Assembly: GCA_900543155.1 (NCBI GenBank)
Contig: UQQN01000091.1
Coordinates: 1 to 9,571 of the forward strand
From: an uncultured Prevotella sp.
GTDB lineage: Bacteria > Bacteroidota > Bacteroidia > Bacteroidales > Bacteroidaceae
Direction of reading: 5' to 3'
DNA length: 9,571 nt
In this document: piece by piece, positions 1-5,872 of the stretch
Layout of the letters: every line of letters starts with the position of its first letter
Numbering within the stretch: position 1 is the stretch's first letter
Notes under the pieces: generated by a model
Told to the model about the DNA's origin: nothing
The model's database searches: none
The model's input: the letters and a program-made list of their open reading frames with translations, nothing else
Program-made: the position numbers and the translations under genes

Positions 1-1
1 C

Positions 2-184
2 ATCGACATCATCAAGGGTGTCTCAGGTAAGTTTGGTGGCGGTAACTCAAAAGAGAACTTCGCTACGAACAAGTGCAGCTATCGCATTCACTTTGCAAAG
101 AGAGTCAACCCTTTCCAGGTAGGGTGTTCAAAATCCAAAATATTGGGTGTGAATTTGCTTCGAACGGTAAATGGGCAAAATTAG
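2..184 (+). CDS. 3' end of an unidentified protein gene (partial)
   Basis: An open frame runs in from the left edge and stops at TAG 182-184, leaving about 60 codons. The product begins IDIIKGVSGKFGGGNSKENF and continues with a basic, Tyr/Phe-containing stretch (KCSYRIHFAKRVNPF). Alternating polar and aromatic residues with Gly-rich turns could be the last strands of a beta-barrel or another beta-rich protein, but this is only an impression. I do not recognise the family. The last ~20 codons read less like protein, so the true stop could differ if there is a frameshift near 110-120. An overlapping frame in another phase (73-318) is low-complexity and not supported. Confidence 0.45.
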   Translation: MDIIKGVSGKFGGGNSKENFATNKCSYRIHFAKRVNPFQVGCSKSKILGVNLLRTVNGQN

Positions 185-436
185 AACAAATTCATAGCAA
201 AGGCAGAGCAAATCAGGGTAATGGCGAAAAACATAATTTGTCAGTGGAATATGGGGGTATTATGGTGGTGTGGCTATGTTCTGAGTGGTTTTTTTACAAA
301 AACAATGGTAAAATGTAATTTTCTCTTTGCAAATATTTGAGTTCTAAGATTTTTTTTGCAAATTTGGTGCGATAAATCAGTAACAAATATAAAAAAACAC
401 TCATAAAAGTGCCATGAAAGACGGGCAAAAAAGCTT
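185..436. other. Gene-free stretch before the DUF3276 gene
   Basis: I find no convincing gene here on either strand. The sequence becomes very A/T-rich towards 436, as expected for a promoter and leader region. No stem followed by a T-run is clear enough to call a terminator for the upstream gene; the T-run at 290-296 has no matching stem. The only structured item is the weak promoter candidate listed separately. Confidence 0.5.
326..359 (+). promoter_or_regulatory. Weak Bacteroidetes-type promoter candidate for the DUF3276 gene
   Basis: TTTG at 326-329 is followed after 21 bp by TTTTTTTGC (351-359), which resembles the Bacteroidetes -7 box TAnnTTTGC but has TT in place of TA. A second TTTG lies at 336-339. 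The position leaves a leader of about 70 nt before the ATG at 437. Because the T-run can mimic a -7 box by chance, this is a tentative call. Confidence 0.25.
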
Positions 437-802
437 ATGATGGACAAAAAAGAGAATGACATTTTGTTTTCGCGCACGGTAAAGGCTGGTAAGCGCGTGT
501 ATTACATCGACGTGAAGTGCGACCGTAAGGGCGACTTTTACCTTTCGCTCACTGAGAGCAAAAGATTAAAGGATGTGGACGATATGCAGAAACCAATGTT
601 TGAAAAACATAAGATATTTCTGTATCGCGAAGACTTAAACAAGTTTCAGCGTGCATTGAGCGAGGCAGCAGACTTTGCGCAGCAAGAGGCTCATAACGCT
701 GGTGCTGTGGAGTGGGCTGGGGAATATGCACCCCATGGCGATTCTGCAGGGTATGTAAATGAGGAAGAGGACGAGCAATTTGACTTGAACTTGGAATTTT
801 AA
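437..802 (+). CDS. DUF3276 / PUR-family nucleic-acid-binding protein
   Basis: A 121-aa cytoplasmic protein recognised as the bacterial PUR-alpha-like family (Pfam DUF3276), whose Borrelia member BpuR binds DNA and RNA. The single PUR repeat covers roughly residues 8-75: the N-terminal ILFSRTVKAGKRVYYIDVK gives the first beta strands, followed by GDFYLSLTESKR and FEKHKIFLYREDLNKF, the strands and amphipathic helix typical of the fold. Residues 83-121 form a less conserved, acidic tail ending in EEEDEQFDLNLEF. The start could be either of two adjacent ATGs (437 or 440); the second gives the usual MDKKEND beginning. It stands alone between two A/T-rich spacers. Family assignment is solid; its target in this organism is unknown, and a regulatory or nucleoid role is inferred from the family only. 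Confidence 0.9.
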   Translation: MMDKKENDILFSRTVKAGKRVYYIDVKCDRKGDFYLSLTESKRLKDVDDMQKPMFEKHKIFLYREDLNKFQRALSEAADFAQQEAHNAGAVEWAGEYAPHGDSAGYVNEEEDEQFDLNLEF

Positions 803-851
803 ACTTAGGGTAAAAAAATGCTGTAAATGTGGCGTTTTGCCTTAGTAAAGT

Positions 852-883
852 TTTGTGGTGTGAAATAAAAGATGTATTTTTGC
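852..883 (+). promoter_or_regulatory. Near-consensus promoter for rplY
   Basis: TTTG at 852-855 and TATTTTTGC at 875-883 are separated by 19 bp. This matches the known Bacteroidetes sigma-factor signal TTTG-N19-21-TAnnTTTGC at every conserved position. Transcription would begin near 888-892, giving a leader of about 130 nt before the rplY ATG at 1023. This is one of the two clearest promoters in the window. Confidence 0.75.
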
Positions 884-889
884 AGCCGA

Positions 890-1022
890 TTTGTCCTGCA
901 CAGGCTGAAAGGCCTATCGTGTGATGGCGAATTAAGCGAGATTAAGTCTTGGTGTGCATGCAGCATGGCGAGGCCGAAACTTAATTTAGAGTAACACAAC
1001 AAATTTAATTTTTTAAACAACA
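890..1022 (+). promoter_or_regulatory. Structured 5' leader of rplY
   Basis: The leader is long and can fold. An outer stem pairs ATTAAGT (941-947) with ACTTAAT (979-985). Inside it, CTTG (948-951) pairs with CGAG (969-972) and TGTGC (953-957) with GCATG (963-967), around the loop ATGCA (958-962). An upstream arm can pair CACAGG (899-904) with CCT and GTGTG around 913-923. The last ~35 nt before the ATG are unstructured and A/T-rich, as is usual for Bacteroidetes translation starts. Autoregulatory leaders are common for ribosomal-protein genes, but I know of no described L25 leader that this matches. The pairing is visible; regulation is an inference. Confidence 0.4.
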
Positions 1023-1631
1023 ATGAAGCAAATTGCAATCAATGGTACTGTACGTACCGAGCTTGGCAAGAAGGCCACAAAAGAAATTCGTAAGTCTGGC
1101 AACGTTCCTTGCGTAATCTACGGTGAGAAGAAGGACGAAAATGGCAATCCCCTTGCTATTCACTTCTCTGTAAGCGAAAAGGAAATTAACAAGCTCATCT
1201 ACACTCCCCACATCTACCTCGTTGACATCAACATCGACGGCGTTGACTATAAGGCAGTGTTGAAGGAAGTACAGTTCCACCCTGTAAAGGACAATGTGTT
1301 GCACGTAGACTTCTATGAAGTACACGCTGAGAAGCCTATCGTTATGGGTGTACCCGTTCAGGCTCAAGGTTTGGCAGCTGGTGTTCGTGCCGGTGGTCGC
1401 TTGATGATGATGGTTCGTAAGCTCAACGTACGCGCTATGTACGATCAGATTCCTGAAAAGCTCTTCGTAGACGTTACTGCATTGCAGCTCGGTAAGACAA
1501 TTAAGGCTGGTGACCTTCAGTTCGAGGGTCTTGAAATGGTAACTCCGAAGGAGGTTATCGTTTGCGCTGTTAAGATGACTCGTGCAGCTATGGGTGCTGC
1601 AGCTGCTGCTGCCGCCGCTGCTAACGCATAA
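1023..1631 (+). CDS. rplY: 50S ribosomal protein L25 (bL25), long general-stress CTC form
   Basis: A 202-aa protein of the bL25/TL5/CTC family, which binds 5S rRNA in the central protuberance of the large ribosomal subunit. Residues 1-95 form the RNA-binding domain; RTELGKKATKEIRKSGNVPCVIYG is typical and HIYLVDINIDG leads into the conserved KEVQFHPVKDNVLHVDF. Residues about 100-185 are the second beta domain (KPIVMGVPVQAQGLAAGVRAGG, then VDVTALQLGKTIKAGDL), absent from the short E. coli L25. The C-terminus is unusual: a tail of consecutive alanines (192-200) ending NA. The ATG follows an A/T-rich leader with no Shine-Dalgarno. The gene has its own promoter and a strong terminator, so it is probably mainly monocistronic. 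Codon use differs from its neighbours (more CTC, TAC, GTT and CGT), consistent with high expression. Confidence 0.96.
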   Translation: MKQIAINGTVRTELGKKATKEIRKSGNVPCVIYGEKKDENGNPLAIHFSVSEKEINKLIYTPHIYLVDINIDGVDYKAVLKEVQFHPVKDNVLHVDFYEVHAEKPIVMGVPVQAQGLAAGVRAGGRLMMMVRKLNVRAMYDQIPEKLFVDVTALQLGKTIKAGDLQFEGLEMVTPKEVIVCAVKMTRAAMGAAAAAAAAANA

Positions 1632-1647
1632 TTTTAGCAGACTCATG

Positions 1648-1728
1648 ATTAAGGGTTGAGCGTGATGCAAAGCTCCTAATGCCCCTTTGGGGTTGTGAGG
1701 GTTTTGGCGCTTAGCCCTTAATTTTTTT
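1648..1728 (+). terminator. Rho-independent terminator after rplY
   Basis: A 15-bp outer stem pairs ATTAAGGGTTGAGCG (1648-1662) with CGCTTAGCCCTTAAT (1708-1722), using two G-U pairs. The intervening sequence can form a second stem around CCCC-TTT-GGGG (1682-1692). A run of seven Ts (1722-1728) follows immediately. It starts 17 bp after the rplY stop and precedes pth on the same strand. Confidence 0.85.
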
Positions 1729-1748
1729 GTGTATTGGGGGCGTTTTGC

Positions 1749-1780
1749 TTTGGGCAAGATGATTCCTTAGACTATATAAT
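1749..1780 (+). promoter_or_regulatory. Possible promoter for pth
   Basis: TTTG (1749-1752) lies 20 bp upstream of TATATAAT (1773-1780). Spacing and the TA of the -7 box fit the Bacteroidetes signal, but TAAT replaces TTTG. Since a strong terminator ends just upstream, pth needs either a promoter in this gap or readthrough. The resulting leader (~100 nt) contains a tight GCCCT/AGGGC hairpin near 1820-1830. Confidence 0.3.
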
Positions 1781-1889
1781 AAAGAAAACGACAAGGGTTA
1801 TGTGGACAAAGATGTGGGGCGCCCTGAGGGCTTTTATGTGTAAGGGGACTACGCAACAACATGGCAACTTGTTATTAACTTCTGACACA

Positions 1890-2453
1890 GTGAATTATTT
1901 GATAGTAGGTTTGGGTAATATTGGCGATGAATATGCCCGCACCCGTCACAACATAGGTTTCAGAGTATTGGACGCCCTCGCTGGAGCGTCCAATCTTGCG
2001 TTTGACGACAAGCGTTATGGTTTTGTGACCACCTTGAAGGTGAAAAACCAAACGCTCATTTTGCTGAAGCCTTCTACTTATATGAATCTCTCGGGCAATG
2101 CTGTGCGCTATTGGATGAACGAAATGAAGATTCCTGTAGAGCGCGTGTTGGTGGTGGTAGACGACCTTTCGTTGCCCTTTGGACAATTACGCATGAAGTC
2201 TGGTGGAAGCGATGGCGGACACAACGGACTGAAGCACATAGCCTCGGTGCTTGGCACGCAGAAGTATGCCCGATTGCGCTTTGGCATTGGTAACGACTTT
2301 CCGCGTGGCGGACAGGTGGACTATGTGCTGGGTGAATTTGGCGAAGAGGATTTGAAAACGATGGATGAACGCTTAAAAGTGGCTGGCGAGGCTGTGAAAA
2401 CTTTTTGTTTGGCGGGTATCAATGTGGCAATGAATCAGTTTAATAATAAATAA
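1890..2453 (+). CDS. pth: Peptidyl-tRNA hydrolase (aminoacyl-tRNA hydrolase)
   Basis: Cytoplasmic esterase that frees tRNA from peptidyl-tRNAs dropped by the ribosome. From the GTG at 1890 the product is 187 aa, close to the usual ~190. The N-terminus reads (M)NYLIVGLGNIG, with N10, then TRHNIGF with catalytic H20. VVDDLSLPFGQ carries the conserved aspartate (D91). SGGSDGGHNGLKHI and RLRFGIGNDFPRG are the other signature blocks, and LSGNAV completes the substrate-binding set. The frame stays open upstream to about 1734, with ATGs at 1800, 1812 and 1836. Those starts would add 18-30 residues with no family counterpart, running through the leader, so GTG 1890 is preferred. It follows the rplY terminator and precedes the S4-domain gene by 92 bp, a translation-related grouping. 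Confidence 0.95.
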   Translation: MNYLIVGLGNIGDEYARTRHNIGFRVLDALAGASNLAFDDKRYGFVTTLKVKNQTLILLKPSTYMNLSGNAVRYWMNEMKIPVERVLVVVDDLSLPFGQLRMKSGGSDGGHNGLKHIASVLGTQKYARLRFGIGNDFPRGGQVDYVLGEFGEEDLKTMDERLKVAGEAVKTFCLAGINVAMNQFNNK

Positions 2454-2502
2454 GAGGGGGCTGAATTACTATTGGGGTGGTTTGGCTACTCTAAAGGGTG
2501 GT

Positions 2503-2537
2503 TCTAAAAACTCTGATTTTAAAACTCTAAAAACTCT
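2503..2537 (+). repeat. Short direct repeat upstream of the S4 gene
   Basis: TCTAAAAACTCT occurs at 2503-2514 and again at 2526-2537, with AAAACTCT present three times in all. It lies 9 bp before the S4-protein ATG. It may be a slippage product or a binding site; I see no clear promoter box here. Confidence 0.55.
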
Positions 2538-2545
2538 ACGTATTT

Positions 2546-2971
2546 ATGGTAACTGCTGCAAACGAAGCGCGGTTAGACAAGTGGCTTTGGGCTGCACGCA
2601 TTTATAAAACGCGCACACTGGCTGCTGATGCTTGCAAAAACGGACGTGTTACGATAAATGGTGCTCAGGCTAAACCCTCGCGCACGGTGAAAACGGGCGA
2701 TGAGGTGGGCGTGAAAAAGTCGCCCATCACTTATACCTTCCGCGTGAAGCAGGCTATTGAGAAGCGTGTGGGGGCTAAGTTATTGCCCGATGTGCTTGAA
2801 AACATTACGTCGGCACAGCAATATGAGTTGCTCGAAATGAGTCGTATTAGTGGTTTTGTGGGACGTGCACGTGGAACGGGACGTCCGACGAAGAAAGATC
2901 GTCGCGCACTCGATGAGTTTGCTGAAGAAACTCCGATGTTTCTTGACGATGACTTTGACTTTGATGTGTGA
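2546..2971 (+). CDS. hslR: S4-domain RNA-binding protein, Hsp15 (HslR)-like
   Basis: A 141-aa cytoplasmic protein of the Hsp15 family. In E. coli, Hsp15 binds 50S subunits that have stalled with nascent chain-tRNA and helps recycle them. The S4 domain covers about residues 8-54: ARLDKWLWAARIYKTRTLAADAC forms the first helices, and GRVTINGAQAKPSRTVKTGDEV the loop that contacts RNA. The middle is basic (KRVGAKLL), and a conserved GRPTKKDRRALDEF block lies at 112-125. The tail is strongly acidic (DDDFDFDV). Length is close to the E. coli protein (133 aa). It follows pth by 92 bp, so co-transcription is plausible. The family call is strong; the specific Hsp15 role is by homology. Confidence 0.88.
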   Translation: MVTAANEARLDKWLWAARIYKTRTLAADACKNGRVTINGAQAKPSRTVKTGDEVGVKKSPITYTFRVKQAIEKRVGAKLLPDVLENITSAQQYELLEMSRISGFVGRARGTGRPTKKDRRALDEFAEETPMFLDDDFDFDV

Positions 2972-3034
2972 GGGCGTCGTGCGTGATTGGTGAACGTAAT
3001 TTTACATTAACCTTTTATAATCTCTTAATTAAAG

Positions 3035-3610
3035 ATGCAAGAAAGTAAATGGGCATCGACCGTGGTGTTGGTAGATGCAGATTATTTAGACAGTGTGGCA
3101 CAAGATCTGACGGTGAACTTTGGACGTATGCTCAATCGTGAGATAGCCGAGGGAGACCTTTGTCATTGGCTTGACTGTGTGGCATTGGACGGAGGTTTGC
3201 GTCCAGAAAAGAATGATGTGCAGGTGCATTTTTTGCATGCAAAAGAGAAAAAGGCTCTTGCATATTTTAAACCTTCGCTTTTCGAGGAAGATTTGAACGG
3301 ACTTGCGTTCGACGATAACTTAGGGCATTTTAGCTTGTTTGCTTTCCCCGTGGAAAATGTGGTTTCAGCCGATGAGTTCTTTTTGCAATCGCTCACAATG
3401 TTGGCTGATGCCAAGGAGGTAAAGCGCTTGCTCGTGGTGGGCGATATGCGTGCCTATGGCGAAGCTGTAAAGAATATTTGTGCTCAAACCGATGGTAAGG
3501 AGATTACGTTGTTTGCCATGGAACCTCAAACGGGCACGGGTTTTCGACAAGAAATATTGGGCTATTCGCTTATGGCAGCATTGGGCATTAGTGCCGACGA
3601 GTTGAGATAA
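3035..3610 (+). CDS. Conserved Bacteroidetes protein with NYN/PIN-like features
   Basis: A 191-aa protein with no signal peptide or membrane segment, so probably cytoplasmic. I recognise it only as a conserved Prevotella/Bacteroides hypothetical protein (possibly a Pfam DUF). The pattern suggests an alpha/beta Rossmann-like fold. It starts with a hydrophobic strand ending in acids (VVLVDADYLDSVA, D14 and D16), followed by a helix, then LDCVALDGGLRP. Late in the protein KRLLVVGDMRAYGEAVKNI places D137 at a strand end before a helix, followed by EITLFAME. That order of acidic strand ends resembles NYN/PIN nucleases, but no family member is known to me to be active, and the call is an inference. 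It follows the S4 gene by 63 bp. The C-terminal block GFRQEILGYSLMAALGI looks conserved. Confidence 0.75.
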   Translation: MQESKWASTVVLVDADYLDSVAQDLTVNFGRMLNREIAEGDLCHWLDCVALDGGLRPEKNDVQVHFLHAKEKKALAYFKPSLFEEDLNGLAFDDNLGHFSLFAFPVENVVSADEFFLQSLTMLADAKEVKRLLVVGDMRAYGEAVKNICAQTDGKEITLFAMEPQTGTGFRQEILGYSLMAALGISADELR

Positions 3611-3620
3611 GCTTACGCCC

Positions 3621-3649
3621 TGAAAAAATAGCACACGAAAGGTGCTATT
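3621..3649 (-). terminator. Hairpin shaped like a minus-strand terminator
   Basis: AATAGCAC (3627-3634) and GTGCTATT (3642-3649) form a perfect 8-bp stem with a 7-nt loop. On the plus strand the stem is preceded by an A-run. On the minus strand it is therefore followed by a run of Ts, the arrangement of an intrinsic terminator reading leftward. No minus-strand gene is visible. As a plus-strand terminator for the upstream gene it would be weak, because the next T-run (3658-3662) is 8 nt away. Confidence 0.4.
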
Positions 3650-3682
3650 GAAAGGCATTTTTGCAGATAGACTTCAAAGTGT

Positions 3683-3713
3683 ATTGGCATTTTAAGTAAA
3701 ATGTGTAACTTTG
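3683..3713 (+). promoter_or_regulatory. Promoter for the sigma-54-type activator and lptE
   Basis: TAACTTTG (3706-3713) is an exact match to the Bacteroidetes -7 box TAnnTTTG. ATTG (3683-3686) sits 19 bp upstream as a -33 element. Transcription would start near 3720, leaving a leader of about 80 nt. It resembles a housekeeping-sigma promoter; I see no -24/-12 (sigma-54) pair in the region. Confidence 0.6.
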
Positions 3714-3801
3714 TAGGCAAGTTGTGTTTTAGGCTTTGATGGAAAGACCTTGTGAGGGTGCTTGACGCAAGGCTGATGATGCATACTAAAAAAACTTTGT
3801 C

Positions 3802-5085
3802 ATGAATAATTCGGCTGTGCAAAACGTAAAATTGCGTTATGGCATTGTGGGAAATTGCGAAGCACTGAATCGTGCCATCGAAATAGCCCTGAAAATAGCT
3901 CCCGTGGACCTATCAGTGTTGGTGGTTGGCGAGAATGGTGTGGGAAAGGAGTCTTTTCCACGCATTATTCATGACCACAGTTTGCGTAAAAACAAAAAGT
4001 ATTTTGCTGTGAACTGTGGCGCGATTCCTGAAGGCACGATAGATTCGGAACTCTTTGGTCATGAAAAAGGTGCTTTTACGGGAGCTGTAGAACAGCGCGA
4101 AGGATATTTTGCGGCTGCAAATGGGGGTACGCTGTTTCTTGACGAGGTTGGCGAACTGCCCTTGCAAACGCAAGCGCGACTGCTGCGTGTGCTCGAAACT
4201 GGCGAGTATATTCGTGTAGGGTCGAGCGAAGTGCGAAAAACCGACGTGAGAATTGTGGCTGCTACCAATGTGAATATGGAGAAGGCCATTGCGGAGGGTA
4301 AATTTCGCGAAGACTTATATTATCGCTTAAACACAGTGTCGATAGCTGTGCCTGCATTGCGTGAACGTGGTGCGGACGCTGCATTGCTATTTCGCAAGTT
4401 TGCACTCGACATGAGCGAGAAATATAAAATGCCTGCCATTAGCCTTGACGAGGATGCACAACGTATGCTTTTGGGCTATTCTTGGCCTGGCAATGTGCGA
4501 CAGCTAAAGAACTTGGCTGAGAACATGAGTGTAACCGCAGGCGAACGTGTGATTACGCCCGAAATATTGAGCCTCTATTTGCCTAAAGAGTCGCACAGCA
4601 AGCAGCTTGTGACTGTGGGAAGCCCCGAAAAAGAAACGCATAGTTTTGAGGCAGAACGCGAATTTTTATATCAAATTCTGTTTGAATTGCGTAGAGAGGT
4701 GGCTGAACTGAAGCGTTATGTTCGCAATCAGCAAGATGGGGGCATGGCTGCTCGCACCACGGTTGATAACAAGGGACTGATGTTAGAGCACGATATTCCA
4801 TCCGTAAATATTGCCCCTAAAGACAATGCGGACATGGGATATTGGGAGGCTGAAGAAGTGAAGGACGAGGAAAATGCGACAGAAAGCCCTGAACCACGTG
4901 GCGGTGTAGAGCTTGCAGGTGGTAAGGCAAACACGGATATGCCTACCTCGCTCGACGACGTGGAACGCGAAATGGTGCAACGTGCGCTTGAGGCGAATAA
5001 TGGCAAACGCAAAGCTGCTGCCGAACAGTTGGGCATTTCGGAACGCACACTCTATCGTAAAATAAAGGAATACGGACTGGAATGA
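3802..5085 (+). CDS. Sigma-54-dependent AAA+ transcriptional activator without receiver domain
   Basis: A 427-aa enhancer-binding protein of the NtrC class that would remodel RNA polymerase-sigma54. The AAA+ domain begins almost at the N-terminus (about residues 13-265). It carries Walker A GENGVGKE (43-50), the sigma-54 contact loop GAFTGA (90-95), Walker B GGTLFLDE (108-115), sensor I ATN (154-156), REDLYYRLN with the candidate arginine finger, and sensor II WPGNVRQLKN (228-237). A 120-residue linker follows, with a likely coiled coil around 283-310 and an acidic stretch near 350-365. A Fis-type HTH closes the protein (385-427, NNGKRKAAAEQLGISERTLYRKIKEYGL). There is no N-terminal receiver, PAS or GAF domain, so the signal input is unknown. 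Walker A has Asn and Val where most family members have Ser and Thr. Its last bases overlap the lptE start, implying co-transcription and coupled translation. Confidence 0.93.
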   Translation: MNNSAVQNVKLRYGIVGNCEALNRAIEIALKIAPVDLSVLVVGENGVGKESFPRIIHDHSLRKNKKYFAVNCGAIPEGTIDSELFGHEKGAFTGAVEQREGYFAAANGGTLFLDEVGELPLQTQARLLRVLETGEYIRVGSSEVRKTDVRIVAATNVNMEKAIAEGKFREDLYYRLNTVSIAVPALRERGADAALLFRKFALDMSEKYKMPAISLDEDAQRMLLGYSWPGNVRQLKNLAENMSVTAGERVITPEILSLYLPKESHSKQLVTVGSPEKETHSFEAEREFLYQILFELRREVAELKRYVRNQQDGGMAARTTVDNKGLMLEHDIPSVNIAPKDNADMGYWEAEEVKDEENATESPEPRGGVELAGGKANTDMPTSLDDVEREMVQRALEANNGKRKAAAEQLGISERTLYRKIKEYGLE

Positions 5086-5594
5086 TAAAGAAAATAGCAT
5101 ATTTCGTTGTGCCTGTGGTGTTGCTCACCTTGCTCACTGCTTGCAGTATTAGCTATAAATTTACGGGTACGAGCATTAACTATGACTTGATAAAGAGCAT
5201 ACAAATAGACAAGTTGGTGAATCGTGCTCCTTATGGTTGGGCACCCATGGAGGCTATACTCAATAACAAGTTGCAGGACGTTTATGCCAATCAAACCCGA
5301 CTTAAACTGGTAAAACGTGCTGGCGACTTGCACATTGCGGGCGAAATTGTGAGCTACGACCAGTTTAATAAAGGTATTTCGGCAGATGGTTATGCCTCGC
5401 AGGTGCAACTGAGAATGACGGTGAACATCCGTTTTGAAAACTCTAAAACCAACGAAAGGTGGGAGAAGCAGTTTAGCGCGACAAGCCAATACGACTCGAA
5501 CCAACAACTCACGGCAGTGCAAGAGCGCTTGGTTACGGAAATGATTAAGGATATTTGTGATCAAATATTTAATGCTACTGTAGCCGATTGGTAA
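5082..5594 (+). CDS. lptE: LPS assembly lipoprotein LptE, Bacteroidetes type
   Basis: A 170-aa lipoprotein. Residues 1-20 form a signal peptide with hydrophobic core VVPVVLLTLL and lipobox LTAC, so C21 would be lipidated after cleavage. The mature part opens with SISYKFTGTSI, typical of the LptE family that plugs the LptD barrel and helps insert LPS in the outer membrane. Further blocks are VNRAPYGWAPMEAILNNKLQDVY, GEIVSYDQFN and VQERLVTEMIKDICDQIFNATVADW. Total length and layout fit Bacteroidetes LptE. The ATG overlaps the upstream activator's stop (ATGA), so translation is probably coupled. The family call rests on sequence appearance and conserved context; LptE proteins diverge strongly between phyla. 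Confidence 0.85.
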   Translation: MIKKIAYFVVPVVLLTLLTACSISYKFTGTSINYDLIKSIQIDKLVNRAPYGWAPMEAILNNKLQDVYANQTRLKLVKRAGDLHIAGEIVSYDQFNKGISADGYASQVQLRMTVNIRFENSKTNERWEKQFSATSQYDSNQQLTAVQERLVTEMIKDICDQIFNATVADW

Positions 5595-5633
5595 ACTTGT
5601 GTGTGCAAGTTGACGACTGAGGCACGATGTTCC

Positions 5634-5680
5634 TTTTTATATATAAAAGCGAGCAACAAGGAAATTTTGATATATAAAAA
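5634..5680. repeat. AT-rich inverted repeat next to the foldback element
   Basis: TTTTTATATATAAAA (5634-5648) and TTTTGATATATAAAAA (5665-5680) are inverted copies with one mismatch, separated by 16 nt. It lies 40 bp after the lptE stop and ends 5 bp before the foldback element. It may be a weak terminator or an insertion-prone AT-rich site. A smaller stem, AACTTG/CAAGTT (5594-5611), lies between it and lptE. Confidence 0.5.
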
Positions 5681-5685
5681 AACAT

Positions 5686-5872
5686 TGAAGTCGTCTAAAC
5701 TTTTATGAAGTTCAAAATTTGCCTTTTTTGAAGCGTTTTTTGGCATTGAAGAGGGTGTGTAGCGAGCTACACGGTCGATAAAAGGTCAAAAAAACGGTCA
5801 AAGAGAAAAGGTGAAGATTGAATTTAGAAGATATAATAGTTTATATCTAATTGAAAAGTTTAGACAACTTCA
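5686..5872. mobile_element. 187-bp MITE-like foldback element
   Basis: The ends are 19-bp inverted repeats differing at one base: TGAAGTCGTCTAAACTTTT (5686-5704) and the complement of TGAAGTTGTCTAAACTTTT (5854-5872). The interior is itself an imperfect palindrome. Around a central perfect stem GTGTAGC/GCTACAC (5757-5772, loop GA), both arms carry matching T-rich blocks such as CGTTTTTT. The right arm contains an extra small palindrome, AGATATAA/TTATATCT (5829-5848, loop TAGT). No coding sequence is present. I see no target-site duplication longer than one base. These traits fit a miniature inverted-repeat element moved in trans by some IS, or a dispersed intergenic repeat. It ends 16 bp before the TPR-gene ATG, so it must supply that gene's leader and perhaps its promoter. 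Confidence 0.65.

Noticed and set aside
73..318. An 81-codon plus-strand frame overlapping the first partial gene
   Set aside because: It overlaps the better-supported frame ending at 184, its product is low-complexity and ends in A/T-rich spacer, and no family is recognisable.
1005..1757. A 250-codon open frame on the minus strand opposite rplY
   Set aside because: It is the antisense of a highly expressed gene with biased codons, runs through the rplY terminator, and its product has no recognisable domain or sensible composition.
1734..1889. A longer N-terminus for Pth starting at 1734, 1800, 1812 or 1836
   Set aside because: The extra residues have no counterpart in the family, whereas GTG 1890 places N10 and H20 as expected and gives the normal length.
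3685..3700. TGGCAT as a possible sigma-54 -24 element upstream of the activator
   Set aside because: No GC-containing -12 element lies at the required distance, and an exact housekeeping -7 box follows nearby.
5052..5564. A 170-codon minus-strand frame opposite lptE
   Set aside because: lptE has a signal peptide, lipobox and start overlap with the activator gene; the antisense frame shows no recognisable feature.
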